DNA from: Halichoerus grypus
Lineage: Eukaryota > Chordata > Mammalia > Carnivora > Phocidae
NCBI RefSeq assembly: GCF_964656455.1
Contig: NC_135722.1
Coordinates: forward strand, 109,684,234 to 109,748,233
Reading direction: 5' to 3'
DNA: 64,000 bases
The notes under the pieces were generated by a model. It did not search any database and was not told where the DNA came from. It saw nothing but the letters and a program-made list of their open reading frames with translations. Made by a program: the position numbers and the translations under genes. Shown piece after piece: positions 35,543 through 48,964 of this stretch; the first letter of the stretch is position 1; each line of letters opens with the position of its first letter.

Positions 35543-36129
35543 CAAACAGGAGGGGAGCTGAGCAGGAGGGACAGATGCATGCTCTGAAAGCCCTAGGCAA
35601 GTGTCCTTGCAGTGGGCTGCCAGGTTGGGAAGCCTAGTAGTGGCTTCAGTGGATGTGGGTTGAAGCGCACAGTCTTACAGACAGAGTCTCATTGTTGCAC
35701 CATCTTGTAGGCGCGGGTAGATAAATGTTCTTATTTGAAATTTTACAAACGTCCTAAAATTTCACTAATTACGTTGAACATTTTGAAGTGAATTCATTAT
35801 TTTAATCAGATTGCTTTCCTAAAACCTGAGCACATAATGAAAACTTTAATAGAATTCACAAGAGACTGAGGAGCAAAATTTAGTAGAATCTTGGAGCAAA
35901 GGATAATCTCTCAAGGGGTATGGTGAGGTCCAGAAACAAATTGTGGGTGAAGGGAATAAAGGAGAAGTTGAGCTCTTGCAGGGGGTGGGGGTGGGGAGCA
36001 GAAGAGGAGCAGGTAAATTTAAAAAAAAAAAAGATTAAGGGAATAGGAGGAGACAAAAAAGTGAGGTGGAATGCGCTCCCGTGATACTATCTGGCCCTGC
36101 CGAATTCCGCATTTTTGCTTTCGTACATT

Positions 36130-36560
36130 GGCCTCAGTGCATATTCAGCAGGCTTTTCACTGACCACCTACTGTATGCTGTGCACTAGGCCACATCTGGA
36201 TGGAGAGTAGGGAAGAAAACAGACAAAGTCCCTGCCCTCCTAGAAACTGATAATTTGGCACAGATGAGGAGGAGGAGGAGAATAGCATCCACCCACTTGG
36301 GTTACCGTGATGATTGAACTTATGAGGTGTTTAATTCAGGCCCTGCCATGCTGTAAGTAATCAGTCTGCTGCTGAACCATGCACTGCATGAAGACTGGTT
36401 TCAAGAAGAATATAGAATAGAGTTGCAACATCTTCGAGATCTAGTGCCGAGGCCAACCTTCTTATTTTACAAATGAGGCAATGAACACAGGCTATGTAGC
36501 TTGACAAATGAGACAGTAGACACAGAGCGGTTATGAGTTTGCCTGTGGTCACAGAGCTCA
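36130..36560 (-). repeat. L2 and MIR-like pieces, antisense
   Basis: 'accacctactgtatgctgtg' and 'gacaaagtccctgccctcct' (about 36140-36260) fit antisense L2. 'cttattttacaaatgaggca' and 'ggtcacagagctcacacgta' (about 36440-36560) fit antisense MIR. Confidence 0.6.
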
Positions 36561-38985
36561 CACGTAGATGCTGTCCATGAGATACAAAAGCTGTGGACCC
36601 TCCAGGGAAAAGGAAATCTATCTAAAATCATGCATAAGATCTCAGGGAACCCCCCACCTCTCATCCACGATGTCCTGTGGGTCCGTAGATGCAGCTCCGA
36701 GCCCCACACATACTGTCTGTGGGCGTTATCTGACTCTGGGAATGTTTTCTTCCACGTTGACTCGTCGTTTCCAACAGTGTTTGAAATACTACTTTACCAC
36801 TGTAATTGGTTTTGCTCGTAACCCCCACGTGCTCATCACATGAGCAGATGACTTCACATGTGCTGAGTAAACACATCTCCGGCTTTGAGAGGGAGTTTAA
36901 TGACACTTGGACAGTCCAGCATCCTGTTTATCTAGGGTGTGATTACGTGGCCACACTATGAGTAAACTTTCGTCCTTGAGACCCGGAAAGTTGTAGTGAC
37001 TCTAAATGACTGTGCCTCTTTACAGACCTATAACTTTCTCTCTATAACTGTGCTCTTCGATGCACTAATATTTTGGTAGCTGGAGAAAAAGAGAAAAATG
37101 AAGGAAAAAGCTATTCAACTATATTAGAAAAGGCTTGCATATTTAAGATATGCCTAAAACAGAGCCCTATTTCTTTCTTAAAAAGCTATGAAGCAAACCT
37201 CAGTAAAAAATATCTCTACCTAATGTTCACTAATAAATAAATAAGAACTTAATGTGGATAATAAGAAAATGATAGTCCTGTGCGGGAGAAAGGCACACGA
37301 TTATAAACCATTGGGCTTCGCAGTGAAGAAATGTGTGTGGGACATTGGGGGGCACACAGAAAGGAGGGGCAGTTGGAACTGGAGTTTATATTCCATCTTG
37401 ACAGAAAGAACAATACATTTTCAGGGAAGTGACAAGACAAAGGAAAGGGACTTTGAGTTTGCAGGGTAGCAAACTGTGGGAAGGTAAATTTGGGGGGGCT
37501 AATGGAAGCTAAGGGCCAGTTAGTCAGGTTTGTTCTGTAGGTTTCTCTGGTGCCTCCAGGCTGGTAAAGGTCTAGAGTTGTCTCTGGTGATTCACTTCTG
37601 CCCTTTCTGGTAGAGAGGGGAGTGGGGAGCCCTTTACAAATTTATATTCTGCTTCTAGGCAGATAGCAGAGGGCAGAAGTTGTGTCTCTTCTTCTCAGTT
37701 GCCCTCAGCTCAAAATACTCTTTATGCCAAAGTGACATATCTTGGGGTCACATATTCTGTCCCCCACCATTGGACTGAGACAGGGAATCACCCCAGGAAA
37801 AGGGAATTGCCTAAATAAAGGCACAAAGGTGAAAAAACGGGGGGGCATTTCAGAATATCCTGATGAGTTCTCTCAAAACGTTGGAGGTTACAATTGCTAA
37901 CCACTTACTATACTTCCTTTATTCTAGCCAGTAGAAAAGAGAGACAAGAAGCCAAAAAAATCACCAAAGCAGCAGCTTTATTCATGGTGTTCTAAGAAAT
38001 GCCAAAGCTCAAGACTGTCTTGTAAAACTAGAGAACTTGTCGGGGACCCAAAGCCAGAGGGGAGTGTGCTACCCCTGCGATGCAGATTCACACCCAGGGC
38101 TTCTTTCGAGGAGTCTGGGGTCCAGAGAAGAGACTGGGGTACACTTACATGCCCCTCCCCCTGCACGGAAGATCGTAGGTCTGGTCCCAGTAGTCACAAA
38201 CAGGCAGGACAGCCGGTAAGGACAGCAACCGGTGCGCAGCAGATGGGCCAGGAAATGGAGGGGAGCTGAGACCCTCCTGATGGTTGGAGTCAAATGCAGG
38301 CAGCCCAAGAGAGAAATGGGGAAAGGGGATGTGGTGGAGGAAGCATAGAAGGATAGAAGAAGTGATAAAGGGAAGGCATTTGTGATGAAGGAGACCAAAA
38401 ATGTTTGTTGATGACTCCGTATCTGTGAACTGAGGCAGGAATACAGACAGAAGTGTTTCCCCTCCAGAAGAGCAAACAGAGAGCAGTGTGCTCCGTGAAG
38501 GGTCCAAGCCCACACTGATTTATGCTTGTGTTTTTCAATCATCTTTGGTGACAGTCCTTGGGAACTCAATCCCACCCAGCTCTGGTTCTAAGGAGAGCTA
38601 GTTGACCTGCTCCCTCTCTGTAGAGATCAGCCACTTTGGGAAGTTGAAGGTCCCGAGAACTTCAGGGCAATGCCAGTCTCCTCTCTCAGCTGAACAAAGG
38701 AATTAGAAATTAATCATATAGACAGGACTCATCTTGTCTTGAAAATACCTGCCCTTAATGTCCCCTTTATCAGTGAGAATGTGACCCATTAAGGCTGATC
38801 TCCATTCAACATTGCTTCTGTCACCTGTGAAAATATTGAGCTACAGATTCCAAGTGACTCTTTCCTTATTTTGCAATTGAAAATTGGAGGCAGGCAGGTA
38901 AAAAAAAAAAAAAAAAAAATCAAAAAGAGATTAAAAAGGCATGGAGCCACCTCTGGAAGAGAGAGATGTATGAATAAATAAGTAA
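36561..38985. other. Intronic stretch, nothing recognised
   Basis: No repeat family is recognised apart from a 19-A run at 38901-38919. Several ORFs of 60-168 codons overlap on both strands at 37978-38575, with no recognisable family. Confidence 0.4.
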
Positions 38986-38989
38986 TCAT

Positions 38990-39400
38990 TGCTTCTTGGC
39001 TGGGTCCTGCTGATCCCTTCCTGATTAGTCTCTCTACCTCCTGTCTCCCTTACCTTTAGTCTGTCCAGAACATAACTGCCTGCTAAAGGAGAGCTGGGAT
39101 CAAATCACTTTCCAGCTGAAAACTTGTGAATGACTTCCAATTTCCTATGAACCTATGTCCAAACACCTCACTCCAGTACTGAGAGCCTTCCTTGTTCTGA
39201 TCCCAAGCTAACATTCTAGCCAGTTCTCTCTTTTCCCTATACATTCTTCATTCCAGACAAAACAGCACTATTCCCTGCTGACCCAACTACCTCAGGATTT
39301 TCCGCCTCTCATCCCTGCTATTTTATTTTCATTTCTATATCTATACCTGTCCTCAAAAATCCAAGCCCTCTCCGGTCAAAGCATATTCAATGTCAAAACT
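38990..39400 (+). repeat. L2 3' region, sense
   Basis: 'ctgctaaaggagagctggga', 'tgaatgacttccaatttcct', 'gagccttccttgttctgatc' and 'ctcatccctgctattttatt' fit the sense L2 order. It is diverged. Confidence 0.6.
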
Positions 39401-40599
39401 ACTACCTGTCCTTAGCTCATTTCCCTCCACTCCCTCCTCCCAGCTTGTTGGTCTTCATCAACATTACAGTTTTTCAAAGAAAAAATAATGAACACATATC
39501 CCAGATACTTTGAGAAATATATAGAATAGTAATAAAGAAAAAAGAAAAAAAAACCACCAGTAGTTGGGTGCAAATATAACCTCTGTGAATATTTTGATGT
39601 CTTTCTTTCCAGTCTTTTTTTTAATTCATAAAAACCTTTGTACACATCTCACTGTCTCTCCTTGAGGGTAGGGAGTGGCTTGTTCCAGAAGGTCTGTCAC
39701 AGGGTATTGTTCTAAGTAGGTCTCAAGATGTTTAACTGAGCTGAACCAACACATATTCATTGAGCTCCTATGATGCATCTCATAGTTTGGAGTAAAAACA
39801 ATAAGAAACAATCTCCAGAGATGCACAAAGAGAAGATGTACTAACAGCCCATTGCCTGTTTTTTTCCAGACTTAAGACCTGAGAGATTTGCAGTCATACC
39901 AACATACCAGTGAGCCTTAGCTGTTTTTGTCCAGGACTCACTGGGCATTGGAGGGCTGGACGTGAGGATGGAAGAGTGGGGGCCATTGTTGGGGTCAGAG
40001 GTCAGGCGGACTGTGGCATGGAAGCCGGTATTCTGATTGTGAAGTCTGTCTTTTCAGCCTCACGGAGCATATAATTGCATCAGTAGCAGCCTGACCTCAG
40101 CCGTTCTTACCTCGGACTGTGTAACTGGGACATCGTAGCAGACATGGTTCGGGTCCTCTATTTTTCATGAAGAAAAGCTGCAGCCTGGAAGACTCAGGGC
40201 TTCTTACAATGGAAAAGTGGTCTTTGGGGTCCTGATATTCTATCACTCTCAGGGTCTTTCCCAAGGCCTCCAGAGCTTTCCAGGTTTTTAAGACTCTCCA
40301 AAGCCATTCCTTTGGTTTTCTGAGGCTTTCTGTACAGGACAGAGGATATATGAATCAGAAACACTCAAGTGCACATCTGTGTATTATCCGTGAGACCTAG
40401 GATGCACACTGAGACTGCCCAAGTGGCTGTTTCTTCAGGTGCAAAGTGGGAAGGCTCCAGCTGTATTATAAAGCTGCTCAGGGATTACCTGTAGGGCGTC
40501 TGGGTTGGATGTACGGTTTGTGTACAACAGATGGACCTATTACTAAAAATATCTTTGGAGGGTTATAATGAAATTAAGTGGTCCAAGGTTAAGAGGTCT

Positions 40600-40905
40600 T
40601 GTGTCTGCACCGCTGTAATGGAATACCATAGCTGGATGACTTAAAAGTTATTTTTCACAGTCTTGGGGGCTAGGAAGTCCAAGTTCAAGGCAAATTTGGT
40701 GTCTGTTGAGGGCCCACTGCCTGGTTCATAGTTGGCTGTCTTTTTGCTATGACCTCACATGGCAGGAGAGGTAAGAGCTCTCTGGAGCCTCTTTGATAAG
40801 GCACTAATCACATTTGTGACTGAATCACCTCCCACAGGCCCCAGTACCATCACACTGGGGGTTAGGTTGCAAGATACGAATTTGGGGGACGCCGCAGCAG
40901 TGAGT
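40600..40905 (+). repeat. Ancient dispersed repeat, family unnamed
   Basis: 'taatggaataccatagctgg', 'cacagtcttgggggctagga', 'tgtctgttgagggcccactg', 'gacctcacatggcaggagag', 'aatcacctcccacaggcccc' and 'catcacactgggggttagg' match a common old mammalian repeat that I remember but cannot name safely. The overlapping ORFs at 40755-41079 lie in it. Confidence 0.65.
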
Positions 40906-41343
40906 GTACAGCATGTTAAACCAGACGAACGCTGGGGAGACCATCGGCCTGACAGGGCAGCCCTGGGAGCAGTTACGCAGTGTGATTCGGTGCCTGCCTG
41001 CAAACCTGCATACGCCCTGAGTCAGATTTGGACAGTGAGCCAAAACCCTTGCTGGCTCTTTTTCATTAGGCTACCTTAGATCCACACCTTCGTCCCTTTT
41101 GAACTGTTCATGAAAATATCTTGAAATATACCTTCAATATAAAAATTCTAATTTTAGTAGTATATTTGGATTTGAAAAGTTCCTGATGTCACTGCTGTGA
41201 CATCACCTAGTTCTACAAAACAGTGTGCAGATATCCCCTAAAATGTTCCTTTGGCTCAAAGATAGGCCACATCTCTGAAGCATATAGGTGTTAAAGGCCA
41301 CAAGTACTCAATGTGATCTTCTGGCAACATTTCAGGGGGAAAA

Positions 41344-41372
41344 ATGCTAAATGCTAAATGCTGAAATGCTAA
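41344..41372. repeat. Short 7-bp ATGCTAA repeat
   Basis: About four imperfect units of ATGCTAA. Confidence 0.8.
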
Positions 41373-41954
41373 AACTGGCTATTTTTACAAGGAGAAAAAG
41401 ACCTTGAGCCACCTAGTATTTTAATCTCTACAATAAATATCTCTAGAACAGACAAGAAAGAAATATGAATTTGTAATAGAAACTTATTTCATTTAGCCAT
41501 GAGGATAACCTGGATAGGAAAGTTTTTTTTTTAATTGTTACAAAATATTTATAAATGCAAAGTCTTAACCAAAAAATCATTTCTGAAGGAAAAACACAGT
41601 TATAAAGGCAGAGCTCTAAATTCACATTTCAGGCTAGTGCCTAATTTTTTATTTAATTAGTTACAAAAAACAACTGTAAACGATCCATTTTCTTCTGTGC
41701 CTTTTGTAAGAGCCTCCCTTGTGTAACAAAAATATATGCTATCATCAATATGAAAATAAAATGGTTATTTCAAAAGCCCACTTGTAGGCAGAATGACAAA
41801 GATCTTTTTTGTGTTCCCAGTTTCCTTTTGAAATCATCTACAACCCTGACTCCCACTCATCTCACCTCGGCCCAAAAGGTTCTTTCCTCACAAATCAAAA
41901 CCACTAGCAGATCTCTCATGTAGGCCAGGCTTAAATTACTTCTCTAATTAATTC

Positions 41955-42110
41955 GATCACTCATTTATTCTACATGCATTCTTGTGGATCTCCATCTCTA
42001 TGTCAGGGTTCAAGCTGGGTCCTGGGGATGCAAATAAGGTGGGAAACCTGCCCTCAAGACAGTCAGGTTAAGCAGACATGATGTGATAAGCAATGACTGA
42101 AATGAAAAAG
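41955..42110 (-). repeat. L2 fragment, antisense
   Basis: 'cactcatttattctacatgc' and 'gctgggtcctggggatgcaa' fit antisense L2. Confidence 0.55.
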
Positions 42111-42424
42111 AAGAGGCTGTGGGAGGGGAGAACAGAGAAAGGAACTATGTCTTTGGAAAGAGAAGGTGGTCAGGATATGAGTCCCAGAAGGAGCAGTAGC
42201 AGACCCAAGGAAGAGGGGGGAATCCTTCAGTCCACGCCGAGGGATCAAAATGAGTCACTGACTGATAAAAGCTTAAAGCCTTACCCATCCCAAGTTACTT
42301 GCATTTAAAAGTGATAAATCCTAAAGCTAAAAGGAAGAAAATCAGCCTAAGGCATTTTAGACTTAAACACGTAGAGCATAATTTAGACAGCATGGAGCAT
42401 CCCAGTTCGAAGAAAATGACTCTT

Positions 42425-42590
42425 AATCAAGTGTTTGCATTAGAACCACCTAAAGATTTTTTTTTTTTTTAAATATAGGTGCTCAGAACTTTCCCCGACT
42501 TACTGAATCAGAATCTCAGGGAAAGGGTGTGCAAAACTCTTATTTATCAAAGCTCCTCAGCTGATCCTGATGTGCTGCCCCATTAAGAAC
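42425..42590 (+). mobile_element. MER5A-type hAT fragment
   Basis: 'cattagaaccacctaaagat', 'cttactgaatcagaatctca' and 'ctcagctgatcctgatgtgc' follow the MER5A interior. It is interrupted by a T-run at about 42458-42471, and its ends are degraded. Confidence 0.6.
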
Positions 42591-42869
42591 TATTTCCTTT
42601 GATAAGAATGCTTAATCTAGAAGCCAAGCTTCAGAATCCACACTCTTCTCTGACGATGCCATTCCTAAGTTCGCGTTTGCTGCTCCTTTCACCACTTTCA
42701 TAGCACTGAGTTCATCAGAACTGTTTTACAACACTTATGTTGTGTGTGGACATTTCATGTCATCACGGGACTAGGAACACTTCAAAGACAATGACAAGCC
42801 TTCATTAAATTGTGTCTGTTATCCTGCATCACTTATTGGAGGGGCATGTGTTAGTGAAAGTTCCTAAAT

Positions 42870-44400
42870 GAATTAATGTTCAGTAAGTTCCTGGAACACA
42901 CTCTGAACACTTACTATGTGCCCAGCACATAGTAGGATGAAATGAGATAAGATATGGGAAAGCACTTTGTAAAATGTAAATGCACCACGTCGTTTTGAGA
43001 TATTGTAACAAACTACCGAGTGTGCTTCTTAATTCCATTAAGTAGCTCCATAGGCTATAGTGTTCTGTCATTGAATTCCACACTTCGCATCAATGTCAAT
43101 ATATTTAAGCCCCATAAAAAGAGACCTCTTGATTAATTAGTTTTCTTAATTCCACACTACCTTCAAATTAAACAGCATGCTAGTTCATATCTTCCATTAG
43201 TTAATTTTCTGTGTGGAGGCCTTAGGAAAGGGGCCACTTTAAAAGACAGTGTTCAAGTTGTGATACGTTCATGAGAAAGAAAACAAAGCAGGTCCCTTAC
43301 CTTATAAACACCATCCCCGTTCCTTGCCCATTTTCTTCTGTCAGTAAACCAGATTTCATTTTGAAGACACCATTGCTCTGACCTTCAGTTAAGAGAACAT
43401 TTCTTCTATTTTGCTATTTAAAAATTTTTTGTTGTGACAGAGAAAATGGATTTAACAGTGTCTGTTTGCTCAGGTGTTAGCAATGAGAATGAGACATTTT
43501 ATGATAACGTTTTGGGAGGGCACCTGCAGCAGCCCTATCCCCCCACCATCTCCTAGGCTGTGCAGAGCTGGGCGCTTGTTGTTGTTTGTATATATAGTAT
43601 TGGCCTTCTTTTCCCCTGTTCTCATGATCGTATAACCTCTGCTTTAATTTCTATAAACCTGCTTCTTGACACATTTCAGGTTTGAATGGCTCCATCCTCA
43701 TCTTATTTAGACTGGTGGCCTTTGGCAATCACACGTTTAAAGGAAAAGAAAAATTTCTATACAGAATTTATCCCATTATCCTCAAATACATAATAAGTGA
43801 TAATTGGTCCTCCCAGCCCTGCCCTGATTTTCTAGGTGGAGGAGGACTGCCACTAAGCTTCATTTCTAGACGTGGTATATTTGAATGAAAAATATCAAAA
43901 TGCAGCAAAGTAATACACATGTTATCTGATGCATCTATGTATACTCAGATACTCTAACTGCCAAGAGGGCTTCGGAGTGGCTGATCTGACAAGTAATCAT
44001 GGAGAACCTGCTGTGTGCTTGGTACGTCGGAGGATTCCAGGGACCTGGTCCAGCTTTTGAAGAGAAATTAAAACAACACTTAACAGTATCATGAGTGAGG
44101 ATGGAACAAAGATTATGAAGGAAGTGCAGAATAGTGCTGTGCGGTCACTTCAGGGCTGGACGGCATTTCCTCCATTGCTGGAGGTGGTGGTACCTCAGGA
44201 GAAGGGAGTACCTCTCACAGAACTCTCGTGTCCCGCCATTTTGAGTCCCCATTCTGTCCTGGTGTGGGCTGGGCAGCAGAAGAAAACGCTGGGAATGAGA
44301 GTACAGGCATTGTCTTTTCTCTTTGTACTTGGAAAAATGCAGCTCCCTTTTTAACTCCCTAACTCCTTAATCTCTTTCTCTATGAGCCCCCCCTTTCTTT
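42870..44400. other. Intronic stretch, mostly unrecognised
   Basis: A short antisense L2/MIR-like piece lies at about 42870-43000 ('cttactatgtgcccagcaca'). The rest is unique-looking, with no gene. Confidence 0.4.
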
Positions 44401-44419
44401 TCCCTTTTTTTCTATCACT

Positions 44420-44670
44420 CTGCCTAAGGCTGCCATAATCTCTTCCCTTCCTTGTTTCTCTGCCTGTAGGATTGTCACTGAATCCCTTCTTTCTTCCCCA
44501 CATCAGCCTAAGAGACCTTTCTGAGTCTCAAATCCAAATAAATACGCCACTCCTCTTCTTTAAACCTTTCGGTGGCTGCTCATTACCTGTGACAACATCC
44601 GAACGCTAACAGAACAACAGATCTTTTCTGTCCCTTAGCTGTAGCCTGGCTGATCTGTCCCTGTGTCTGC
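44420..44670 (+). repeat. L2 fragment, sense
   Basis: 'tctttaaacctttcggtggc' and 'tgctcattacctgtgacaac' fit a sense L2 region. A further L2-like end lies at about 45125-45235 ('gccagggtcctgttttattg'). Confidence 0.55.
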
Positions 44671-45753
44671 AGCCACACTGCGTATTGGAGATTGCCAAGA
44701 ATAGCTGTGGTGTGTTCACAGCCTCTGCAAGTTAATGAGGCTTCTTTTGCTTAGAGAAGGCTCTAGAATTCGAATGCAGACTCTGCTGCTGCTCAGATTT
44801 GGGGGCTCTCGGTGAGACTTCCAGCTCCCCAAGCCTGAACCCTCTCATCGAGGGCTCACGGTGAGTGCCGGCCTGTCTGTCAACACCACAGACAGAACGT
44901 GCCAGTGCAGAGGACGCCCCATAGTGGGTGTGCAGGATTATCCCTACTTCGGGTCTTTCAAAACTCCTTTCCAAGAGCCACCTCTTCAGCTGGGCCTCTT
45001 CTCCCTCCCCCGTCGGAAGTGACCCTTCCTCCTGCCTCCACAAGACTCCCATTCTGTATTCTTCCAGTGAGTCTTCCAAGACTGTATTGTTCCAATGAGC
45101 GACACTTGTTTACATGCTAATCTAACCCTGAACTTTCACAAAGGCCAGGGTCCTGTTTTATTGATTTCTGTGCCTTGGCAAAGCTCCGTGCACATCGTTG
45201 ACACTCACGGTGTATATTCCAGTGAATGAACTGTTATGCCAGACTTTTGTGACAATTTCTTCTGACATTGGCCAGTTCACTGAAGCCACACAGACAAAGA
45301 CTGGAAGCAGCCTTTCAAGTTCTCCATAGGCCTCCCCGTGTCACGTGCAGTCCGTGAAATAAATGAAGCATGCCCATGTTTATGCTGCTAGACAGCAGAC
45401 TTCTCACTCTAAATCTGTATGTCTTGAACTGTTTAAATATTTGCACCATCCATTTCACCTGCTGTCATTGGTTCAGAGAATCAGGTGTGAACCTATCACT
45501 AGGACATTCTTAGAAAGGGGTCTGGGGTGCCTCTCCCAGGGGAGGCTGTGCATTAGCCTATCGATACCTGTTGTTGAGTTTTCAAAAACTGAGCTTCACA
45601 ATCTCATTCCCTAAGGCCATGCGGCCTGGGTATCGACGGCTCATGTTTTGATAACCAGTCCCAGCCCAGTCTTCTTGCAGCGGCCTTCTCCACAGAACCC
45701 TGGAGGTGTCAAGGAGGAAGAACCAAAAGATGAGTTTGCCCACCTTGCTCTAG

Positions 45754-45992
45754 CAGCGGTTCTCAACCAGGGAGGATCTCTCCTCCCCCCACACCCTGAG
45801 ATGTTAGACAATGTCTGGGAACAGCCTTGGTTGTCACAACTGACAGGGCAGTGGGGGGAATCCACTGGCATCTAGTAGGTGGAGACCAGGAACGCTGGTC
45901 AGTATTCTACAATGTGCAGGTCACCTCCTTTCCCAACCCCAGCAAAAAATTATCCAGCTCAAAGTGTCAATAGTGCTGAGTTTCAGAAATTC
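45754..45992 (+). mobile_element. hAT-Charlie-type MER fossil
   Basis: 'cagcggttctcaaccaggga', 'gacaatgtctgggaacagcc', 'tggttgtcacaactgacagg', 'cactggcatctagtaggtgg' and 'caaagtgtcaatagtgctga' follow the order of a common MER-type hAT element. The exact family name is left open. The 75-codon frames on both strands here are by-products. Confidence 0.75.
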
Positions 45993-45999
45993 TACTCTA

Positions 46000-47109
46000 A
46001 GCCTTTTCTACACATTTTATTGCCCAAAGTTACCCTTGTGGTTTCCTGGAGTATTTTAGAGACAGGGCTTTGAGGAGAAATGGGAACAGAAGACCTGTTA
46101 GGACTTAAACAAAAAGGCAAGAAGGGGAGGGGTTATGTGAAGTAAGAGAAAGTTGGGGAGGTTTCCACAAACCACAACCTCCTTTCACCATCTCCTCATT
46201 TGTATGACCCTCTTTACTGTGAGCACGCTTTATGCCATATTTTCACGCCGTGAGTGTTCCCAAAGTGGGCAGTACATCTGAAACTGATGTAACTAAGAAC
46301 CTGGGGGTGTGGTAAGCATTACAACTCAAGTGTTCTTTGCTGCTGTAATATCTGTGAAGTAAGAAACAGCTTTATGGTGGGAGAATTCCTTAATAGGTTT
46401 AAATGGATCTTACACATGAGATGGAATATTGAAACAAAGATAAAGTGCTAGGTTCTCGTTCCTTTGGCAAATGTTTGAAATTTACAACAAATTTTTACAT
46501 AGCCAAGGATTTTATGAGGTATAAATATGTATGTAATATAACTGAGATTAGCATAAATGAGTAAGCAGCTATTTTCAATGTGTCAAAGGTACAAAATATC
46601 TCTTGTTTTTAATCCATTGCCTATCCATTCCCCATAAATTGTCATATAAGAGAAGATTAGTTAATAAATGCCCATAAGCAAAAGGATTGGAGTTTAATAA
46701 AACATGAAAAAGTGACATATCCATAAATGGCTAAAAGAGAAGATTCTACTACCGGATTGACATCAATAAATAAAATAAAATTCATTACTGCTCTCTCATC
46801 AGCTTTCAAAGGCAATGAGTTTATGACTAGATGTATGTACTTCCAAGTACATTGTAAAGTGGATTAAAATTCTAACTGGTTTATTGCTTTTTCCTCCGAG
46901 CAGTTTCGTTATAGCGAGCTCAGGATAGTAACTTGTAAGTGTGATTTTCATAAACTATAATCCAAGCAAACCAAAGGGTTTACAAACTAGAGGCCTTTTA
47001 GAAAAATAAAATCAAAAGAGATTGGAATCATAAACATAAAATGAAAGCTGGGTTAGGAATATGTTCACATAGAAGACAGATGCTCAGCGAAAGACACGTA
47101 ACACTTCCA
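46000..47109. other. Repeat-free AT-rich stretch
   Basis: No interspersed repeat or gene is recognised over more than 1 kb. Composition is even and AT-rich, as in many conserved noncoding regions, but conservation cannot be judged here. Confidence 0.4.
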
Positions 47110-47640
47110 GAAGCACAAATGGGTAGCCCGAGCGGGTCATTCATTTTACTGTCCATCACAGCAGTCGGGTGGATTTCTTTCCAAAGGTGTATCTTTGAAT
47201 ACTTTGTCTACTCTGGTGTGAAATGACTTACACGATGGCTTTTCCACTATTTCCACTGTGAGGCCATTCCACAATTTAATAGATATCACTATTGGGAAAA
47301 CTTTGTAGATAGGGAGCCTACATTTTCTGTTATTCAATTTCATGCCCTGACTGCTAGTTATTGCCCCCAGGGAACATTGTAAACAATTCTTTCCCTTCAT
47401 GGTGATGTATTTTGAATTCTTGGAAATTTGTGTCATATCCCCCTAAGTAACTCTCTGAAAAATTTTATACATAGTGTACTTCAAGTACTTAATTCCTTTG
47501 TCGATGAACAGTATAGTTTTTATAATCTTGTCTTGAAAATCATTTTCCTCAGTCTGTTCATCAGTCAGCTCTTCCTGAATTCCCACAAGTTTGTCACCAT
47601 CTTATATGAAACTACTCACAAAATGATTTGGTAATCGGAT
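47110..47640 (+). mobile_element. CR1/L3-like LINE fossil, sense
   Basis: 'gaggccattccacaatttaa', 'ttgggaaaactttgtagata', 'aacattgtaaacaattcttt', 'ttgtgtcatatccccctaag' and 'cctcagtctgttcatcagtc' follow the layout of CR1-lineage 3' ends (L3 in mammals). The same pattern occurs in bird CR1: a first block 'attccac...', a second 'gtcatgtccccc', a third of 'ctcagtctt' type. It is very diverged, so placement is by pattern only. Confidence 0.55.
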
Positions 47641-48960
47641 TCCCATTTTGCCAAATGCACCGCACACACCAACAATTGATTCCTAGTTTCAAATAGTAGC
47701 TCTCTTGTGTTTCGGCGCCTTTGAAATACCTCAACAGTTACCAGTTCCCTCCATAGCTTGTTATCACTTGCTGTATTTTGCAGTGGAACTCTCTCCTTTA
47801 AGATTTCAGGGAGAGCAGATACAATTCTAGATTCAGTGATACCAAAAAAGTCAGAACAACTTTTTATAAAGACTCATTTATTCCATATTCCATACGATAT
47901 CTTGTAATAGTGACTTGGCATCAATGATTGATATTTAGAGGTGATTTCACTAATGTCTGTGTTCTTCCAAGTTTGAGATGTTCTATATCCGATGTAATAG
48001 TAACGTTTCTGTATAAAGAATGTCTGAAATCCACTGTACCCTTCCCCCTACAAGGAACCTATCCACGTACATTATACAAGTTAGCGAAAGTTACCGAAGG
48101 ACCTTTGTCAGGTAAATAATTTAATTCCTCTGAAATGTATAGTGTCTATAATTAGCACAGCCATTTTTGTTCCATTTCTTTCAGAGTGATTAAACATGAT
48201 CACCTATGGCAGGGAAACTCTCCTTTTAAATTCTTAAGACTTTTTGTACTTTTTAATATCAGTGTTTCCTGTTTTGTGAAATGATCTTGCCTTTTCGCAA
48301 CATTTCAATTTTAGGGTTCTCAAGTTCCAGAATTAACATTATTTTGAAAACCAGTTATCGTTTTGTCTCAATATTTTATTGCTACCTGAATCTATAATTT
48401 TTTTTGCCCTAAAAGAAACCAATTATGTGTAGTGAATAAATTTTCAAAAAGACCTTGACCCAGAGTTACATCTATGGGAACCTTTGCAAAATCTTGAATT
48501 TCAATACTAAAAGCTCCTGAAGGAGTAGTTCTGATATCAAAGGACAGAAATATAGAGAAAATATTCTTTTCACATGGCCTTAAAATAATTGAATTAGTCA
48601 CCCACTACCCCACCTTCAGAGCATTCATGTTAAGGGCAATACCTCAATAATTTACTAAGAAGAAAAACACTTTTGGAGATAAAACCAAATAACAGCGGTC
48701 TTGCTGCCAAGAAAGTGACTTTATAGAACCTTTAGTTGTCACACATTTAGAAATGTTTACGAATAGAAGTAATTATTAACCCATAAGCCAACATCTAACT
48801 TTACGCCACCTTTATGAATAAAAATAGCTTAAAAGTGAGTTGGCCACTTGAAAATATGTTCTTTAAAGTTACTAATCAAATTCCCGCTTCATAGATAATG
48901 GATCTTCATTAAGAATTTGATAAGGACAAGTGTCACATCATGCCATTGGAACTCGGTCAT
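47641..48960. other. Intronic stretch, nothing recognised
   Basis: AT-rich and unique-looking. The CR1/L3-like fossil may extend into its first few hundred bases. Confidence 0.35.
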
Positions 48961-48964
48961 TTTT

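Noticed and set aside
38069..38575. 168-codon ORF on the minus strand with overlapping frames
   Set aside because: No homologue recognised and no exon or promoter context; likely chance.
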